Source: a bacterium (lineage in GTDB: Bacteria; Planctomycetota; Planctomycetia; Planctomycetales; Planctomycetaceae). From it: DNA of 55,060 nt. A model generated the notes under the pieces. The model was given only the letters and a program-made list of their open reading frames with translations, made no database searches and was not told where the DNA came from. Position 1 is the stretch's first letter, and every line of letters begins with the position of its first letter. Made by a program: the position numbers and the translations under genes. Of this stretch, positions 38,875 to 47,174 are shown piece after piece. The stretch is taken from NCBI GenBank assembly GCA_016124895.1, contig WGMU01000077.1, positions 1-55,060 on the forward strand, written 5' to 3'.

Positions 38875-41036
38875 CGGTTCGCGTCCTCCCGTGGGCTGCG
38901 TCCAAGCCCCTGACGGTTCGAGGCAGGCACCTTCAGAACGAGAGTCGTTCCGAAGGCTGTTCCCACAAGCAGCCGCTTACCGTCCGGGTGAAACGTCAGG
39001 GCACCTGGACGTAGATCCGGAAGAGCCCAGTGATGCAGAACGTCACCGGTGCCGACGTCGAAGAATCGAATCCCGGTATCGTGCTGACGCAGAAAGATGG
39101 CCCACGAGAACGCCGCCGCCGCGAGCTGCTGGCCGTCTGGCGAGAAGGCAAGAACCTGCCCTCTGCTGTCGGGGATCTGGATTTCATGAATCGGCGTCCC
39201 GTTCACCGCGTCGCGAATGATGACCGTGTCTCCCAATAAGTCGCTCGTTGCCAGCCGAGCCCCGTCCGGGCTGATCGCGACAAACAGCAGCCGGTTCCCT
39301 GTCCCGTGCCCCTTCATGTGGACTGATTCCGGTTCGGGCTTCGACGTATCCCAGCGAAACAGCGTTTTCGCTTCGTCGACAAACAGCAGCGTCTTGCCGT
39401 CGGACGAGAACTGCAGTTTCACGATTGTTGAAGGCAGCTTTGCCACTTCGGCGATCGTCGTGCCGGTCTTCGTCTCAATCAGGCTGACGGTGAAACCGTT
39501 CCTGCGAACACGAGGATTGTTGCCGCCCAGCCCTCGAGCCAGAGCGATTCGACTGCCGTCGGGTGAAAACGCCAGAGCCATGATTTCGTCACCTGTCGAC
39601 TGCGAGAGAAGAACTTCGCCAGTTGAGCGGCTCCAGAGTTTCAGGTGGCCGACGACTCCCGTTTCCCACGTGTTCGAGTGCCCACAGGCAGCGACGAGTT
39701 TTCCGTCAGGGGAAACTCCAACTGCCGTGACCCGCGTGTCTGGTTCCTCAGCCAGCTTGATCAGCGTCGTGGGCGTTTGCCTGTCGAGGCTGCGAATGGC
39801 GACGGTCCCGTCGTTACTGCCGGTGACGGCAACGAGCCCGTCAGGTGAAACCGCCACATCTACGAGGTAGTCCTCGTGAGAATCGGGAAACGCGAGCACC
39901 CGTTTTCCCGTTGAGACATCACGAATATGGACCGCGTTCCTGCCGTTAGTAAGTGCCAAACGTGTTCCGTCGGGCGAGACTGCAACACCGTGCGGTCGCT
40001 GGCTGTCGACATTCCGGTCAGCGTCAGCGACGAGCAGCCGCTGCCACGTTCGAGCATCCCAGAACTCAATCGTGTCGTCCTGAACTGCTGCGGCAATTCG
40101 ACCGTCCGCGGAAACTCCACACGTACACGCACAGATATCTCCCTGGCGGTTTTCCAGAGCGACTTCAAAGACCCGTATCCCCCTCACCGGATCCCAGACG
40201 CGAAGCTGCGGGTCGACACGACCGACCACCCTTCCATTCGGCTGCTTCACTCGCCGATAAGCACTATGGCCCGCCGAGACGAGGTGCCCGTCGAGCGTGA
40301 AGAAAAGACTGACAATGTTCTCTCCGTGCGCGTCCTCAATCTTGACCGGCTGGCCGCCGTTGACGAGCGACCAGATTCGCAGTGTCTGATGACTTCCTGC
40401 CGCCAGGAGATTTCCGTCTCGCGAAAAAGCCAGCCCGAAGAAGCCGGCGACTCGATCTCCGCATTTCAGACTCAACAGGCTTGTGCCGGTCTCGCCGTCC
40501 CAGACTCTGACAAAACCGTCACCCCCTGCGGTCGCATAGACAAGTCCGTCGGGCGAGAACGCGACTGCAATCGCATTTCCCTCATGCTCGCTTGCTTGGG
40601 AAATGAGCGTTTCGGTCTCGACATCCCACAGCCGTGTGATGCCCTGAGCACATGACGCAGCAATTCGAGTCCCGTCGGGCGACCATGCGATCCCGTACGT
40701 CCCGCTTCTCAGGTCCAATGGCGGGTTCTTCAGTTCCTTAACCGGCTCGCCGGTCTCTCCATTCCAGATCCGAACGGAGTAGATACCGCAGCTTGCCAGC
40801 AGCTTTCCATTCGGCGACCAGGCAACACCCGACACAGAGTAGACGTGCCGCAGTCGTGTGGTCCCGAGCCGGTCAACAGTCTGTTCCGGAAGACGATCGC
40901 CGTAGCGATCGAGCCCTGGTTCGTCGGCCGCAATTCCGTTCGGGAGCGAACCCGTCAACATCGGGATCAGAATCGCCAGGACGACGAGACAACGTGCCTT
41001 GCTCCGCGAAAAGCAAACAGCGCATGGTGACGTCAT
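38871..41036 (-). CDS. Exported WD40-repeat protein
   Basis: 721 residues. A signal peptide of about 38 residues precedes the WD40 repeats, which fill the rest: VYSVSGVAWSPNGKLLASCG, IAWSPDGTRIAASCAQGITR, AVAFSPDGLVYATAGGDG, LAFSRDGNLLAAGSHQTL, VAVSPDGLVAVTGSNDGT and several more. There are about thirteen blades, enough for two propellers. The tail is basic. No kinase or protease domain is attached, unlike many planctomycete WD40 proteins. It is the upstream gene of the coupled pair with the FG-GAP protein, with a 4-base overlap. Confidence 0.93.
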   Translation of the reverse strand: MTSPCAVCFSRSKARCLVVLAILIPMLTGSLPNGIAADEPGLDRYGDRLPEQTVDRLGTTRLRHVYSVSGVAWSPNGKLLASCGIYSVRIWNGETGEPVKELKNPPLDLRSGTYGIAWSPDGTRIAASCAQGITRLWDVETETLISQASEHEGNAIAVAFSPDGLVYATAGGDGFVRVWDGETGTSLLSLKCGDRVAGFFGLAFSRDGNLLAAGSHQTLRIWSLVNGGQPVKIEDAHGENIVSLFFTLDGHLVSAGHSAYRRVKQPNGRVVGRVDPQLRVWDPVRGIRVFEVALENRQGDICACTCGVSADGRIAAAVQDDTIEFWDARTWQRLLVADADRNVDSQRPHGVAVSPDGTRLALTNGRNAVHIRDVSTGKRVLAFPDSHEDYLVDVAVSPDGLVAVTGSNDGTVAIRSLDRQTPTTLIKLAEEPDTRVTAVGVSPDGKLVAACGHSNTWETGVVGHLKLWSRSTGEVLLSQSTGDEIMALAFSPDGSRIALARGLGGNNPRVRRNGFTVSLIETKTGTTIAEVAKLPSTIVKLQFSSDGKTLLFVDEAKTLFRWDTSKPEPESVHMKGHGTGNRLLFVAISPDGARLATSDLLGDTVIIRDAVNGTPIHEIQIPDSRGQVLAFSPDGQQLAAAAFSWAIFLRQHDTGIRFFDVGTGDVLHHWALPDLRPGALTFHPDGKRLLVGTAFGTTLVLKVPASNRQGLGRSPREDANR

Positions 41037-41134
41037 CGCAGAACTCCCAATACAACCAACGAGCCGGCAGGCTTTAAGCGACCATCAGTTCACCTTAGAG
41101 GATTGCCCGCCCGCAGTCACGCGTCGCACATTGA

Positions 41135-41233
41135 GCAGGCCGGACCGAGGAGCGTAGCGACGACGTTCCGGCACTTTCTGCTGAAGCAGTTACGCACAAC
41201 TGCCGGAGCGGCGCTTCGCTTGATCCGGCCTAC
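41135..41233. repeat. Repeat family D copy 1
   Basis: GCAGGCCGGACCGAGG opens and TTGATCCGGCCTAC closes it, with a second inverted CGTTCCGGCA/TGCCGGAGCG pair inside. Longer than copies 2 and 3. It lies between the WD40 gene and glyS on the opposite sides of a 212-base gap. Confidence 0.75.
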
Positions 41234-41248
41234 AGTGTCGTACTGATG

Positions 41249-42892
41249 CTATCCGCGCAGGCGGTTCTGGATCTCGGCAGTCAGATCGGCAATCGGGACG
41301 CGGACCTGTTCCAGAGTGTCGCGGTCGCGGACGGTGACGCACTGGTCGGTGGCGGTTTCGCCGTCGACGGTGATGCACCACGGCGTGCCGATTTCGTCCT
41401 GCTGGCGGTAGCGACGGCCGATTGCTCCCTGCTGCGAATAGGTGACGTTCAGGCCGGCCTTTTTCAGGTCGTGATAGATGGCCTGAGCAGTCTCGGGCAT
41501 GCCTTCCTTCTTGATGAGCGGGAAGATCGCCGCCTTGATCGGCGCCAGCCGGGGATGAAACTTCATCACCGTGCGCTTCTGCATTTCACCCTTGTCATCC
41601 GGAGCTTCGTCCTCCGTATACGCCTCGCAGATGAAGGCCAGCGTGGCGCGGTCGGCACCGGCGGGCGGTTCGATGACGTGCGGCGTGAAGCGTTCGCGGG
41701 TCTGATCGTCGAAGTACTGCAGATCCTTGCCGCTGCCTTTCCACTTCGGCTGACCGTTCTCATCAAGCTGCAGTGTCAGCGGGTTGCTGTTCTCGTCGAG
41801 CTTGCCTTCCATGTGGCTCCGCAGGTCGAAGTCGCCGCGATGTGCGATGCCTTCCAGTTCGCCGTACTCGCCCGCCGGCAGGAACGGAAACGCGTACTCG
41901 ACGTCGGCCGTCCCCGTCGAGTAGTGACTCAGTTCCTCGGGATCGTGCTCACGCAGAATCAGCCGCTCGCCGGCCAGCCCGAGATCCTTGTACCACTGCA
42001 TGCGGCGGTCGCGCCAGTATTTGTACCACTGCTGTGAGCTGTCCGGATGGCAGAAGAATTCGATCTCCATCTGCTCGAATTCGCGCGAGCGGAACGTGAA
42101 GTTGCGCGGCGTGATTTCGTTGCGGAAGCTCTTGCCGATCTGGCCGACACCAAACGGCAGCTTGACGCGAGCCGTGTCGAGCACGTTCTTGAAGTTGACG
42201 AAGATGCCCTGCGCCGTTTCCGGCCGCAGAAACGCTGCGTCCTCGGCGGTGCCGAGTGCGCCGACGATCGTCTTGAACATCAGATTGAACTCGCGCGGAT
42301 CGGTAAACGTGCCGGCTGCCGTTACATCGGGTGCGACGGCGCGATGCAGTTCGTCGGCGTTCAGTTTGTCGAGCGTGAGCAGGTCGCTGTGCCAGTCGAG
42401 CTTGTCGGCGTACTTCTTCTTGAGCCCGAAGACGGCGAGCGCTCGCGCGATGACGTCTTCTTCCGGCGTCTCGCTCATCGTCGTCACGAAGATCTTTTCC
42501 TCGGACGGGTTCGACGCCGAGTCGTAAGTGCAGCTCACCCAGCGACCGCGGACCTGATCGAAGCGGTACCGCTTCTTCGTCTCTTTGCAGTCGACCATCT
42601 GATCACAGAACAGGTCGAAGTGGCCTGAGCACTTCCAGACCTGCGGGTGCATGATGATCGAGGTCTCGACGCCACACATTTCAAACGTCGATGGAGCGCC
42701 GTCCGGCTGCAGGAACTCGTCATGCGAGGTGATCATGTCGAACCACCACGCATTGCGCACATTCCGTTTCAGCTCGACGCCCAGTGGACCGTAATCCCAG
42801 AAGCCCTGAATGCCTCCATAGATTTCCGACGACTGAAACAGAAACCCCCGCCGTTTGCACAGCGAGACGATGGACTCCATGTTCTTGCTCAT
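41249..42892 (-). CDS. glyS: Glycine--tRNA ligase (alpha2 type)
   Basis: 547 residues from ATG 42892; the longer open frame to 43102 would pass through a terminator and has no glyS similarity. It is the single-chain class II GlyRS, not the alpha/beta type. Motif 1 region is FWDYGPLGVELKRNV, motif 2 is FRNEITPRNFTFRSREFEQMEIEFF, and motif 3 lies in RATLAFICEAY. The C-terminal anticodon-binding domain is LAPIKAAIFPL onward. A Rho-independent terminator lies 91 bases upstream and is more likely to end the comB transcript than to act as an attenuator, because no Gly-rich leader is present. Confidence 0.95.
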   Translation of the reverse strand: MSKNMESIVSLCKRRGFLFQSSEIYGGIQGFWDYGPLGVELKRNVRNAWWFDMITSHDEFLQPDGAPSTFEMCGVETSIIMHPQVWKCSGHFDLFCDQMVDCKETKKRYRFDQVRGRWVSCTYDSASNPSEEKIFVTTMSETPEEDVIARALAVFGLKKKYADKLDWHSDLLTLDKLNADELHRAVAPDVTAAGTFTDPREFNLMFKTIVGALGTAEDAAFLRPETAQGIFVNFKNVLDTARVKLPFGVGQIGKSFRNEITPRNFTFRSREFEQMEIEFFCHPDSSQQWYKYWRDRRMQWYKDLGLAGERLILREHDPEELSHYSTGTADVEYAFPFLPAGEYGELEGIAHRGDFDLRSHMEGKLDENSNPLTLQLDENGQPKWKGSGKDLQYFDDQTRERFTPHVIEPPAGADRATLAFICEAYTEDEAPDDKGEMQKRTVMKFHPRLAPIKAAIFPLIKKEGMPETAQAIYHDLKKAGLNVTYSQQGAIGRRYRQQDEIGTPWCITVDGETATDQCVTVRDRDTLEQVRVPIADLTAEIQNRLRG

Positions 42893-42982
42893 GTCCGATT
42901 GGTCCAGATGGTTGTTGATTGTGATGCTGTCCTGACCGATGTCCGCGTTGTGAATCTGGTTCGGTCGCGCGTATGAAAACAG

Positions 42983-43010
42983 AAAAAGACGACAGACCGT
43001 ATCTGTCGTC
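42983..43010 (-). terminator. Intrinsic terminator between comB and glyS
   Basis: On the minus strand GACGACAGA (43010-43002) and TCTGTCGTC (42996-42988) form a perfect 9-base stem with a 5-base loop, followed by TTTTTCTG. It lies about 200 bases beyond the comB stop and 91 bases before glyS. Confidence 0.85.
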
Positions 43011-43211
43011 CTGCAATCGTCGTTGGCTGCGATCCGCATTCGTCTGACGCAAAGGCGGTGAGTCGCAAAGCCTCGCAAAGACAAATCTGAGTCAGAGGAC
43101 AACCAGACTCGTTCGGCTCACTGATGGACGTTCCACCGTCGAGTCGTTTGAGATTCTGTGCGCCCTTCTGCGACTTAGCGTCTTTGCGTCAGAAAACTCA
43201 AGTATTCCTGC
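43011..43211. other. Rest of the 319-base comB-glyS gap
   Basis: Apart from the terminator it is occupied by repeat A4. No gene is visible on either strand; the stretch 43011-43043 shows nothing I recognise. Confidence 0.5.
43044..43192. repeat. Intergenic inverted repeat, family A copy 4
   Basis: The outer ends CTGACGCAAAGGCG and CGTCTTTGCGTCAG are inverted, and AGTCGCAAAG pairs with the inner TTCTGCGACTT region. At 149 bases it is the longest and most diverged copy. It ends 19 bases after the comB stop. Confidence 0.8.
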
Positions 43212-43949
43212 TCATTCCGCCGGGCGAAGGAGGCGGGATTGTGGCGAGAACTCGGGAACCAGGTCAACAGGGTCAATGGTGGCCGCAACCCACATGTCGG
43301 CATCGAGTTTCAGCCGCAGCACGTTCTGTCCGCCGATCCCTGTGGACAGCGCCGAAAACAACGCATCTTCACCCTGCGACGCCGATCGCCAGTGGTTCTG
43401 AGCGATCTGCGCGGCGTCATTGAGAGCAAAGTTGCCGCCGGCCGTCAGCCGCTCGACGACCGCGCCAGCGAACAGTACGTCCTCGGTCGCGATGTGGCCG
43501 TTCGTTCCGGCGCAGACCAGATGCACTGGCAGATCGCTGGCTTCGAGGAACCGCACGACCGCAGAGAGGTTCGCAAACGCGCCGGTCACCACGCAATCCG
43601 CCTCGGCCGACCGCAGCAGAGCCCGCGTTCCATTCGATGTTGTGAATGCGACCGTGCGTCCGCTGACGGTTTCGTGGTTCCATTCGTGTGGCGAGTTGCT
43701 CAGGTCGAAGCCTTCGATCGGCTCGCCGCCCCGTTCGCCCCCGAGCAGAATTTCCGGCCCGTGCTCCTCTCGGTACGCGATCGCGTCGTCGATCGTCTCG
43801 CACGGATACATTGCGGCCATGCCGTTCTGAAACCCATGCGCAAGCGTCGTCGTCGCCCGCAGAACGTCAATGACAACCGCAATTCCGCCGCGCAGGTCAT
43901 CGGGTTGAAACAGCGTCGGCAGCAGGTGGGCAGTGATTTGTCGGCTCAT
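43212..43949 (-). CDS. comB: 2-phosphosulfolactate phosphatase
   Basis: 245 residues from ATG 43949. It matches the ComB family that releases phosphate from 2-phosphosulfolactate in coenzyme M synthesis and that occurs widely in planctomycetes, where the pathway it serves is not clear. Signatures: AVVIDVLRATTTLAHG near the N-terminus, LLGGERGGEPIEGFDLSNSP, TVAFTTSNGTRAL, and HLVCAGTNGHIATEDVLFAG. These carry the conserved acidic and Asn residues of the Mg-dependent active site. It is followed by repeat A4 and a terminator, and it is divergent from the YhaM-like gene. Confidence 0.93.
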   Translation of the reverse strand: MSRQITAHLLPTLFQPDDLRGGIAVVIDVLRATTTLAHGFQNGMAAMYPCETIDDAIAYREEHGPEILLGGERGGEPIEGFDLSNSPHEWNHETVSGRTVAFTTSNGTRALLRSAEADCVVTGAFANLSAVVRFLEASDLPVHLVCAGTNGHIATEDVLFAGAVVERLTAGGNFALNDAAQIAQNHWRSASQGEDALFSALSTGIGGQNVLRLKLDADMWVAATIDPVDLVPEFSPQSRLLRPAE

Positions 43950-44272
43950 GCGCGGAGCATAGCGGGCACTGCCGAAGTTACATCTGACCAACCGTAGTCC
44001 AGTTTCTCCGAAACTGGATGAGTCGCAGAAGTACCAACGATCTTTGTTGACCGGGGGAGCAACGCGGATGACAGTCGCTGGTGTTCGACCTGTTACACGC
44101 TGATCTGCGTGGCAGGTTAATCCCGGCAGCAAGTCTTCTCTGCGTCGGACCAGGTTTCGGAGAAACCTGGCTACGGCTGGCTCGCTTGATCAAATCCGTC
44201 CGCTCGCGACACTGCCGATCAACAGTCCATCAGCAGCGAAAACGACAAGCAGACCTGCGAAGGAGCCGCCCG
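43950..44272. other. 323-base divergent gap holding an inverted pair
   Basis: Its centre is the repeat E pair at 43994-44174. AAGGAG at 44260-44265 is the ribosome-binding site of the exonuclease gene. No additional gene is visible. Promoters for both divergent genes must lie outside or inside the pair, but I found no convincing elements. Confidence 0.45.
43994..44174. repeat. Repeat family E, inverted pair in a divergent intergenic region
   Basis: GTAGTCCAGTTTCTCCGAAAC (from 43994) and the reverse complement of 44150-44174 (GTAGCCAGGTTTCTCCGAAAC) match closely. Each arm is itself a CAGTTTC/GAAACTG-type hairpin. The 131-base interior carries no clear gene. The pair could extrude as a large cruciform. 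Confidence 0.75.
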
Positions 44273-45316
44273 ATGTCGAATGCGATTGTCCGTCTGTCCG
44301 AGATGACGCCGGCCCAGACGGCTGACACGTTTGCGATTCTGGCCGAGAAAAGCGAAGCGACGACGCGTGATGGCAAACCGTATTTTCGCGTGACCTTCCG
44401 CGATGCACACCGCGCGGTTCAGTCGATGATCTGGGCAGATCATGGCCATTTCGACGCCTGCCGGGACGAGTGGACGGTCGGGACGTTCTACAAGATCCGC
44501 GGCAAGTATTCGGAAAGCAGCTACGGTCCGCAGATCGAGATCGACCGGCTGCGGCCCGTCAACGAATCTGACGTCGAAGCCGGCTTTAACGAAGACGACT
44601 TCTTTCCCGTCAGCCGCTACGACCGCGACGAGATGTTTACCGAGCTGCTGCAGATCGTTGAGCAGCAGATCGAGGACGAACCGGTACGGCAGCTCGTCAG
44701 TGAGATGCTCACCGGGAACGAGGCCGGCATCAAACGGCACGGTGCCGCCGCGCGAAATCACCACGCGTTTATCGGCGGCTATCTCGAACACACGCTGTCC
44801 GTCGTACGGACGGCGGTCTTTCTGGCGGATAAGTACCGCGCGTACTACTCGGAGATGAATCCGCCGCTGTCAAAGTCGCTGCTGATTGCCGGCGCGGTAC
44901 TGCACGATATCGGCAAGCTGGAAGAACTCGAATTCCGCCCGGAAGGCTGGTCGTACACACCGCGCGGCCGGCTGGTCGGTCACATCCTGATCGGCCGTGA
45001 CATGGTCAGGAAGAAGGCCGAGTCGATTCCAGAGATGGACGAGGAAACGCTGCTGCGGCTCGAGCATATCATCATCTCGCACCAGAACCTGCCCGAGTGG
45101 GGCTCGCCAATCCCGCCGAGCACGCCCGAGGCTCTGCTCGTCCACTTCGCCGACGACATGGACGCCAAGTTCCACGAACTCGCGGTCCAGCTCGAAGCAG
45201 CCCAACCCCCCGGTACTGAGTTCACCAGCCGCAACAACCCGCTGCGCCGGATGATCTTCCTGGGGCTGTCGGACGAGCGAACACGGAAGTCCGGCGTTGA
45301 TGACGGCACCGAGTAA
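44273..45316 (+). CDS. YhaM-like 3'-5' exoribonuclease
   Basis: 347 residues from ATG 44273, with AAGGAG seven bases upstream. An N-terminal OB-fold (about 1-105, with RVTFRDAHRAVQSMIWADH) is followed by an HD metal-dependent phosphohydrolase domain with NHHAFIGGYLEHTLSV, LLIAGAVLHDIGKLEEL and HIIISHQNLPEWGSP. This OB-plus-HD layout is that of Bacillus YhaM, a 3'-5' exonuclease acting on RNA and single-stranded DNA, with metal (Mn in Bacillus). The homologue is cytosolic. Activity on RNA versus DNA cannot be decided from sequence. Confidence 0.9.
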   Translation: MSNAIVRLSEMTPAQTADTFAILAEKSEATTRDGKPYFRVTFRDAHRAVQSMIWADHGHFDACRDEWTVGTFYKIRGKYSESSYGPQIEIDRLRPVNESDVEAGFNEDDFFPVSRYDRDEMFTELLQIVEQQIEDEPVRQLVSEMLTGNEAGIKRHGAAARNHHAFIGGYLEHTLSVVRTAVFLADKYRAYYSEMNPPLSKSLLIAGAVLHDIGKLEELEFRPEGWSYTPRGRLVGHILIGRDMVRKKAESIPEMDEETLLRLEHIIISHQNLPEWGSPIPPSTPEALLVHFADDMDAKFHELAVQLEAAQPPGTEFTSRNNPLRRMIFLGLSDERTRKSGVDDGTE

Positions 45317-45350
45317 TGACGAACGCCGCGCTTCTCACGACCGATAATCC

Positions 45351-45385
45351 GTAGGCCGGAACTCGCTGCGCTCGGTCCGGTCTAC
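45351..45385. repeat. Repeat family D copy 2
   Basis: A compact 35-base copy: GTAGGCCGGA pairs with TCCGGTCTAC through all ten positions, counting one G-T. It starts 34 bases after the exonuclease stop codon and could act as a terminator hairpin, but no T-run follows. Confidence 0.8.
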
Positions 45386-45507
45386 AGGTTTCTCAGCCGA
45401 GAACGCAGTCAGTGGTCGATCGACTGCCCACGAGCAGCTATCCTCGCGGGCCGTCTGACTGATCGAAAGTCGCTGATCTCTCTGTTCCTCCGTCGAAGAG
45501 TTGCCCC

Positions 45508-47034
45508 ATGAGTTTTCGTGCCTGCCTGCTGAGCTGGATTGTGATTCTGGCGAGTGGCGTTTCGCTGAACGCTGCTGACCGAAACATCATTTTCTTTATC
45601 ACCGACGACGAGAGTCCAACACTCGGCTGCTACGGCGACAAGGCGGCAGCGACTCCGGCGATTGACACACTGGCTGCAGACGGGACGCGGTTCATCAACG
45701 CGTTCGCCACGACCGCGAGCTGCAGTGCCAGCCGGTCGGTGGTCATGTCAGGACTGCACAATCATCGCAACGGTCAGTACGGGCACGCTCACGCGTACCA
45801 CAAGTTCGCGTCGTATTACAACGTGCTCAGTCTGGCGATGCCGCGGGTGCTGGCGAATGCCGGATACCGGACGGCTCAGATCGGCAAGTACCACGTTGCT
45901 CCGGAAGAGGTCTATCGCTTCGAGACGTATCTCAAAGGTGGCAACGGTCGCAACGCCGTGCAGATGGCGGAGGCGTCCCGTGAGTTCATCACGAACAAAG
46001 GCGACGACCGGCCGTTCTTCCTCTACTTCGGCACCAGCGATCCGCATCGCGGTGGCGGCAAGGACGAGAACTCGCCGACCAAGCTGAAACCAGACCTGTT
46101 CGGCAACAAGCCGAATCGCGGCAGTCATCCGGACGTCAACGAGGTCTTCTTCGATCCGGCCGACGTTCCGATTCCGTCGTTCATGACCGACACGCAGGAG
46201 ACGCGCGAGGAGCTGGCTCAGTATTACCAGTCGTGCGCCCGCATCGATCAGGGCGTCGCGCGGCTGGTCGAGATCCTCAAGGAAGCCGGTCTGTACGACA
46301 AAACGCTGATCGTCTTCACGGCCGATCACGGCATGGCGTTCTCCGGCGGTAAGACGACCGTTTACGAGCCGGGACTCAACGTGCCGTTCGTCGTGCGAAA
46401 TCCGTACGAGAAGAATCGCGGTGTTGTCTCGAACGCTTTGATCAGCCACGTCGATATCACGCCATCGCTGCTGGACTTTGCTGGCGGGCTGAACCCGAAG
46501 ACCAACGGCCCAAAGAAACTGGTCGACGCCGACGAGTACTGGAAGGAACGCGGCGAGAATCTAATGGAGAACCGCGGACCGCGCGGCGGCTTCAAGAGTT
46601 ATCACGGGAAGTCATGGATCAACATCCTCGGCAAACCGGAAGCCGAGCACTGGGACACGGTGTTCGCGTCGCACACGTTCCACGAAATTCAGATGTACTA
46701 CCCGATGCGCGTCGTCCGCGACCGCAAGTACAAGCTCATCTGGAACATCGCTCATCCCCTGCCCTACCCGTTTGCGTCGGACCTGTGGGCGGCGTCGAGC
46801 TTTCAGGCTCAGTTTGAGAAAGGCATGGACGCGCCGTACGGGCGCAAGACCGTCGGCCAGTACATCCACCGACCGCAGTTCGAGCTGTACGACATGCAGA
46901 AGGACCGCGATGAAGCGACCAATCTGGCCTACTCGACCGAGTACCAGGACGTCCTCAAGGAATACCAGGCGAAGTTGAAAGCCTTCCAGAAGAGGATGGA
47001 CGATCCGTGGATCATGAAGTGGGACTACGAGTAG
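45508..47034 (+). CDS. Exported sulfatase, N-sulfoglucosamine sulfohydrolase-like
   Basis: 508 residues. Signal peptide 1-23. NIIFFITDDESPTLGCYG gives the N-terminal metal-binding Asp pair. The formylglycine site is CSASR at 72-76, where the consensus Pro is Ala (CxPSR becomes CxASR); C72 is the residue to be oxidised. IVFTADHGMAFSGGKTTVYEPG supplies the later metal ligands. The domain order matches the S1 sulfatases acting on heparan-type or algal polysaccharides, abundant in planctomycetes. The substrate is not determined. It stands alone, flanked by repeats D2 and B2. Confidence 0.95.
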   Translation: MSFRACLLSWIVILASGVSLNAADRNIIFFITDDESPTLGCYGDKAAATPAIDTLAADGTRFINAFATTASCSASRSVVMSGLHNHRNGQYGHAHAYHKFASYYNVLSLAMPRVLANAGYRTAQIGKYHVAPEEVYRFETYLKGGNGRNAVQMAEASREFITNKGDDRPFFLYFGTSDPHRGGGKDENSPTKLKPDLFGNKPNRGSHPDVNEVFFDPADVPIPSFMTDTQETREELAQYYQSCARIDQGVARLVEILKEAGLYDKTLIVFTADHGMAFSGGKTTVYEPGLNVPFVVRNPYEKNRGVVSNALISHVDITPSLLDFAGGLNPKTNGPKKLVDADEYWKERGENLMENRGPRGGFKSYHGKSWINILGKPEAEHWDTVFASHTFHEIQMYYPMRVVRDRKYKLIWNIAHPLPYPFASDLWAASSFQAQFEKGMDAPYGRKTVGQYIHRPQFELYDMQKDRDEATNLAYSTEYQDVLKEYQAKLKAFQKRMDDPWIMKWDYE

Positions 47035-47060
47035 GCATCTCGTCCTGACGATCCACTCCT

Positions 47061-47165
47061 CTCGTTCCCATGCTCTGCGTGGGAACGTGGTTGCCGCCGC
47101 TCCGCGGCGATTGCGGACGCGGAGTGTCAGGTGCTGGCGTTCATACGCAGAGCATGGGAACAAGG
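47061..47165. repeat. Repeat family B copy 2 (105 bases)
   Basis: CTCGTTCCCATG and CATGGGAACAAG are the ends, and the inner pair CTCTGCGTGGGAACG/CGTTCATACGCAGAG follows. Length equals copy 1. It begins 26 bases after the sulfatase stop and ends 9 bases before a small gene. Confidence 0.9.
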
Positions 47166-47174
47166 AAATGCCGA

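Noticed and set aside
42893-43010. T-box riboswitch upstream of glyS
   Set aside because: No T-box sequence or specifier-loop structure is visible; only a plain terminator.
42893-43102. 70-residue N-terminal extension of GlyRS
   Set aside because: It would cross a Rho-independent terminator and does not resemble GlyRS; the start at 42892 matches the family N-terminus.
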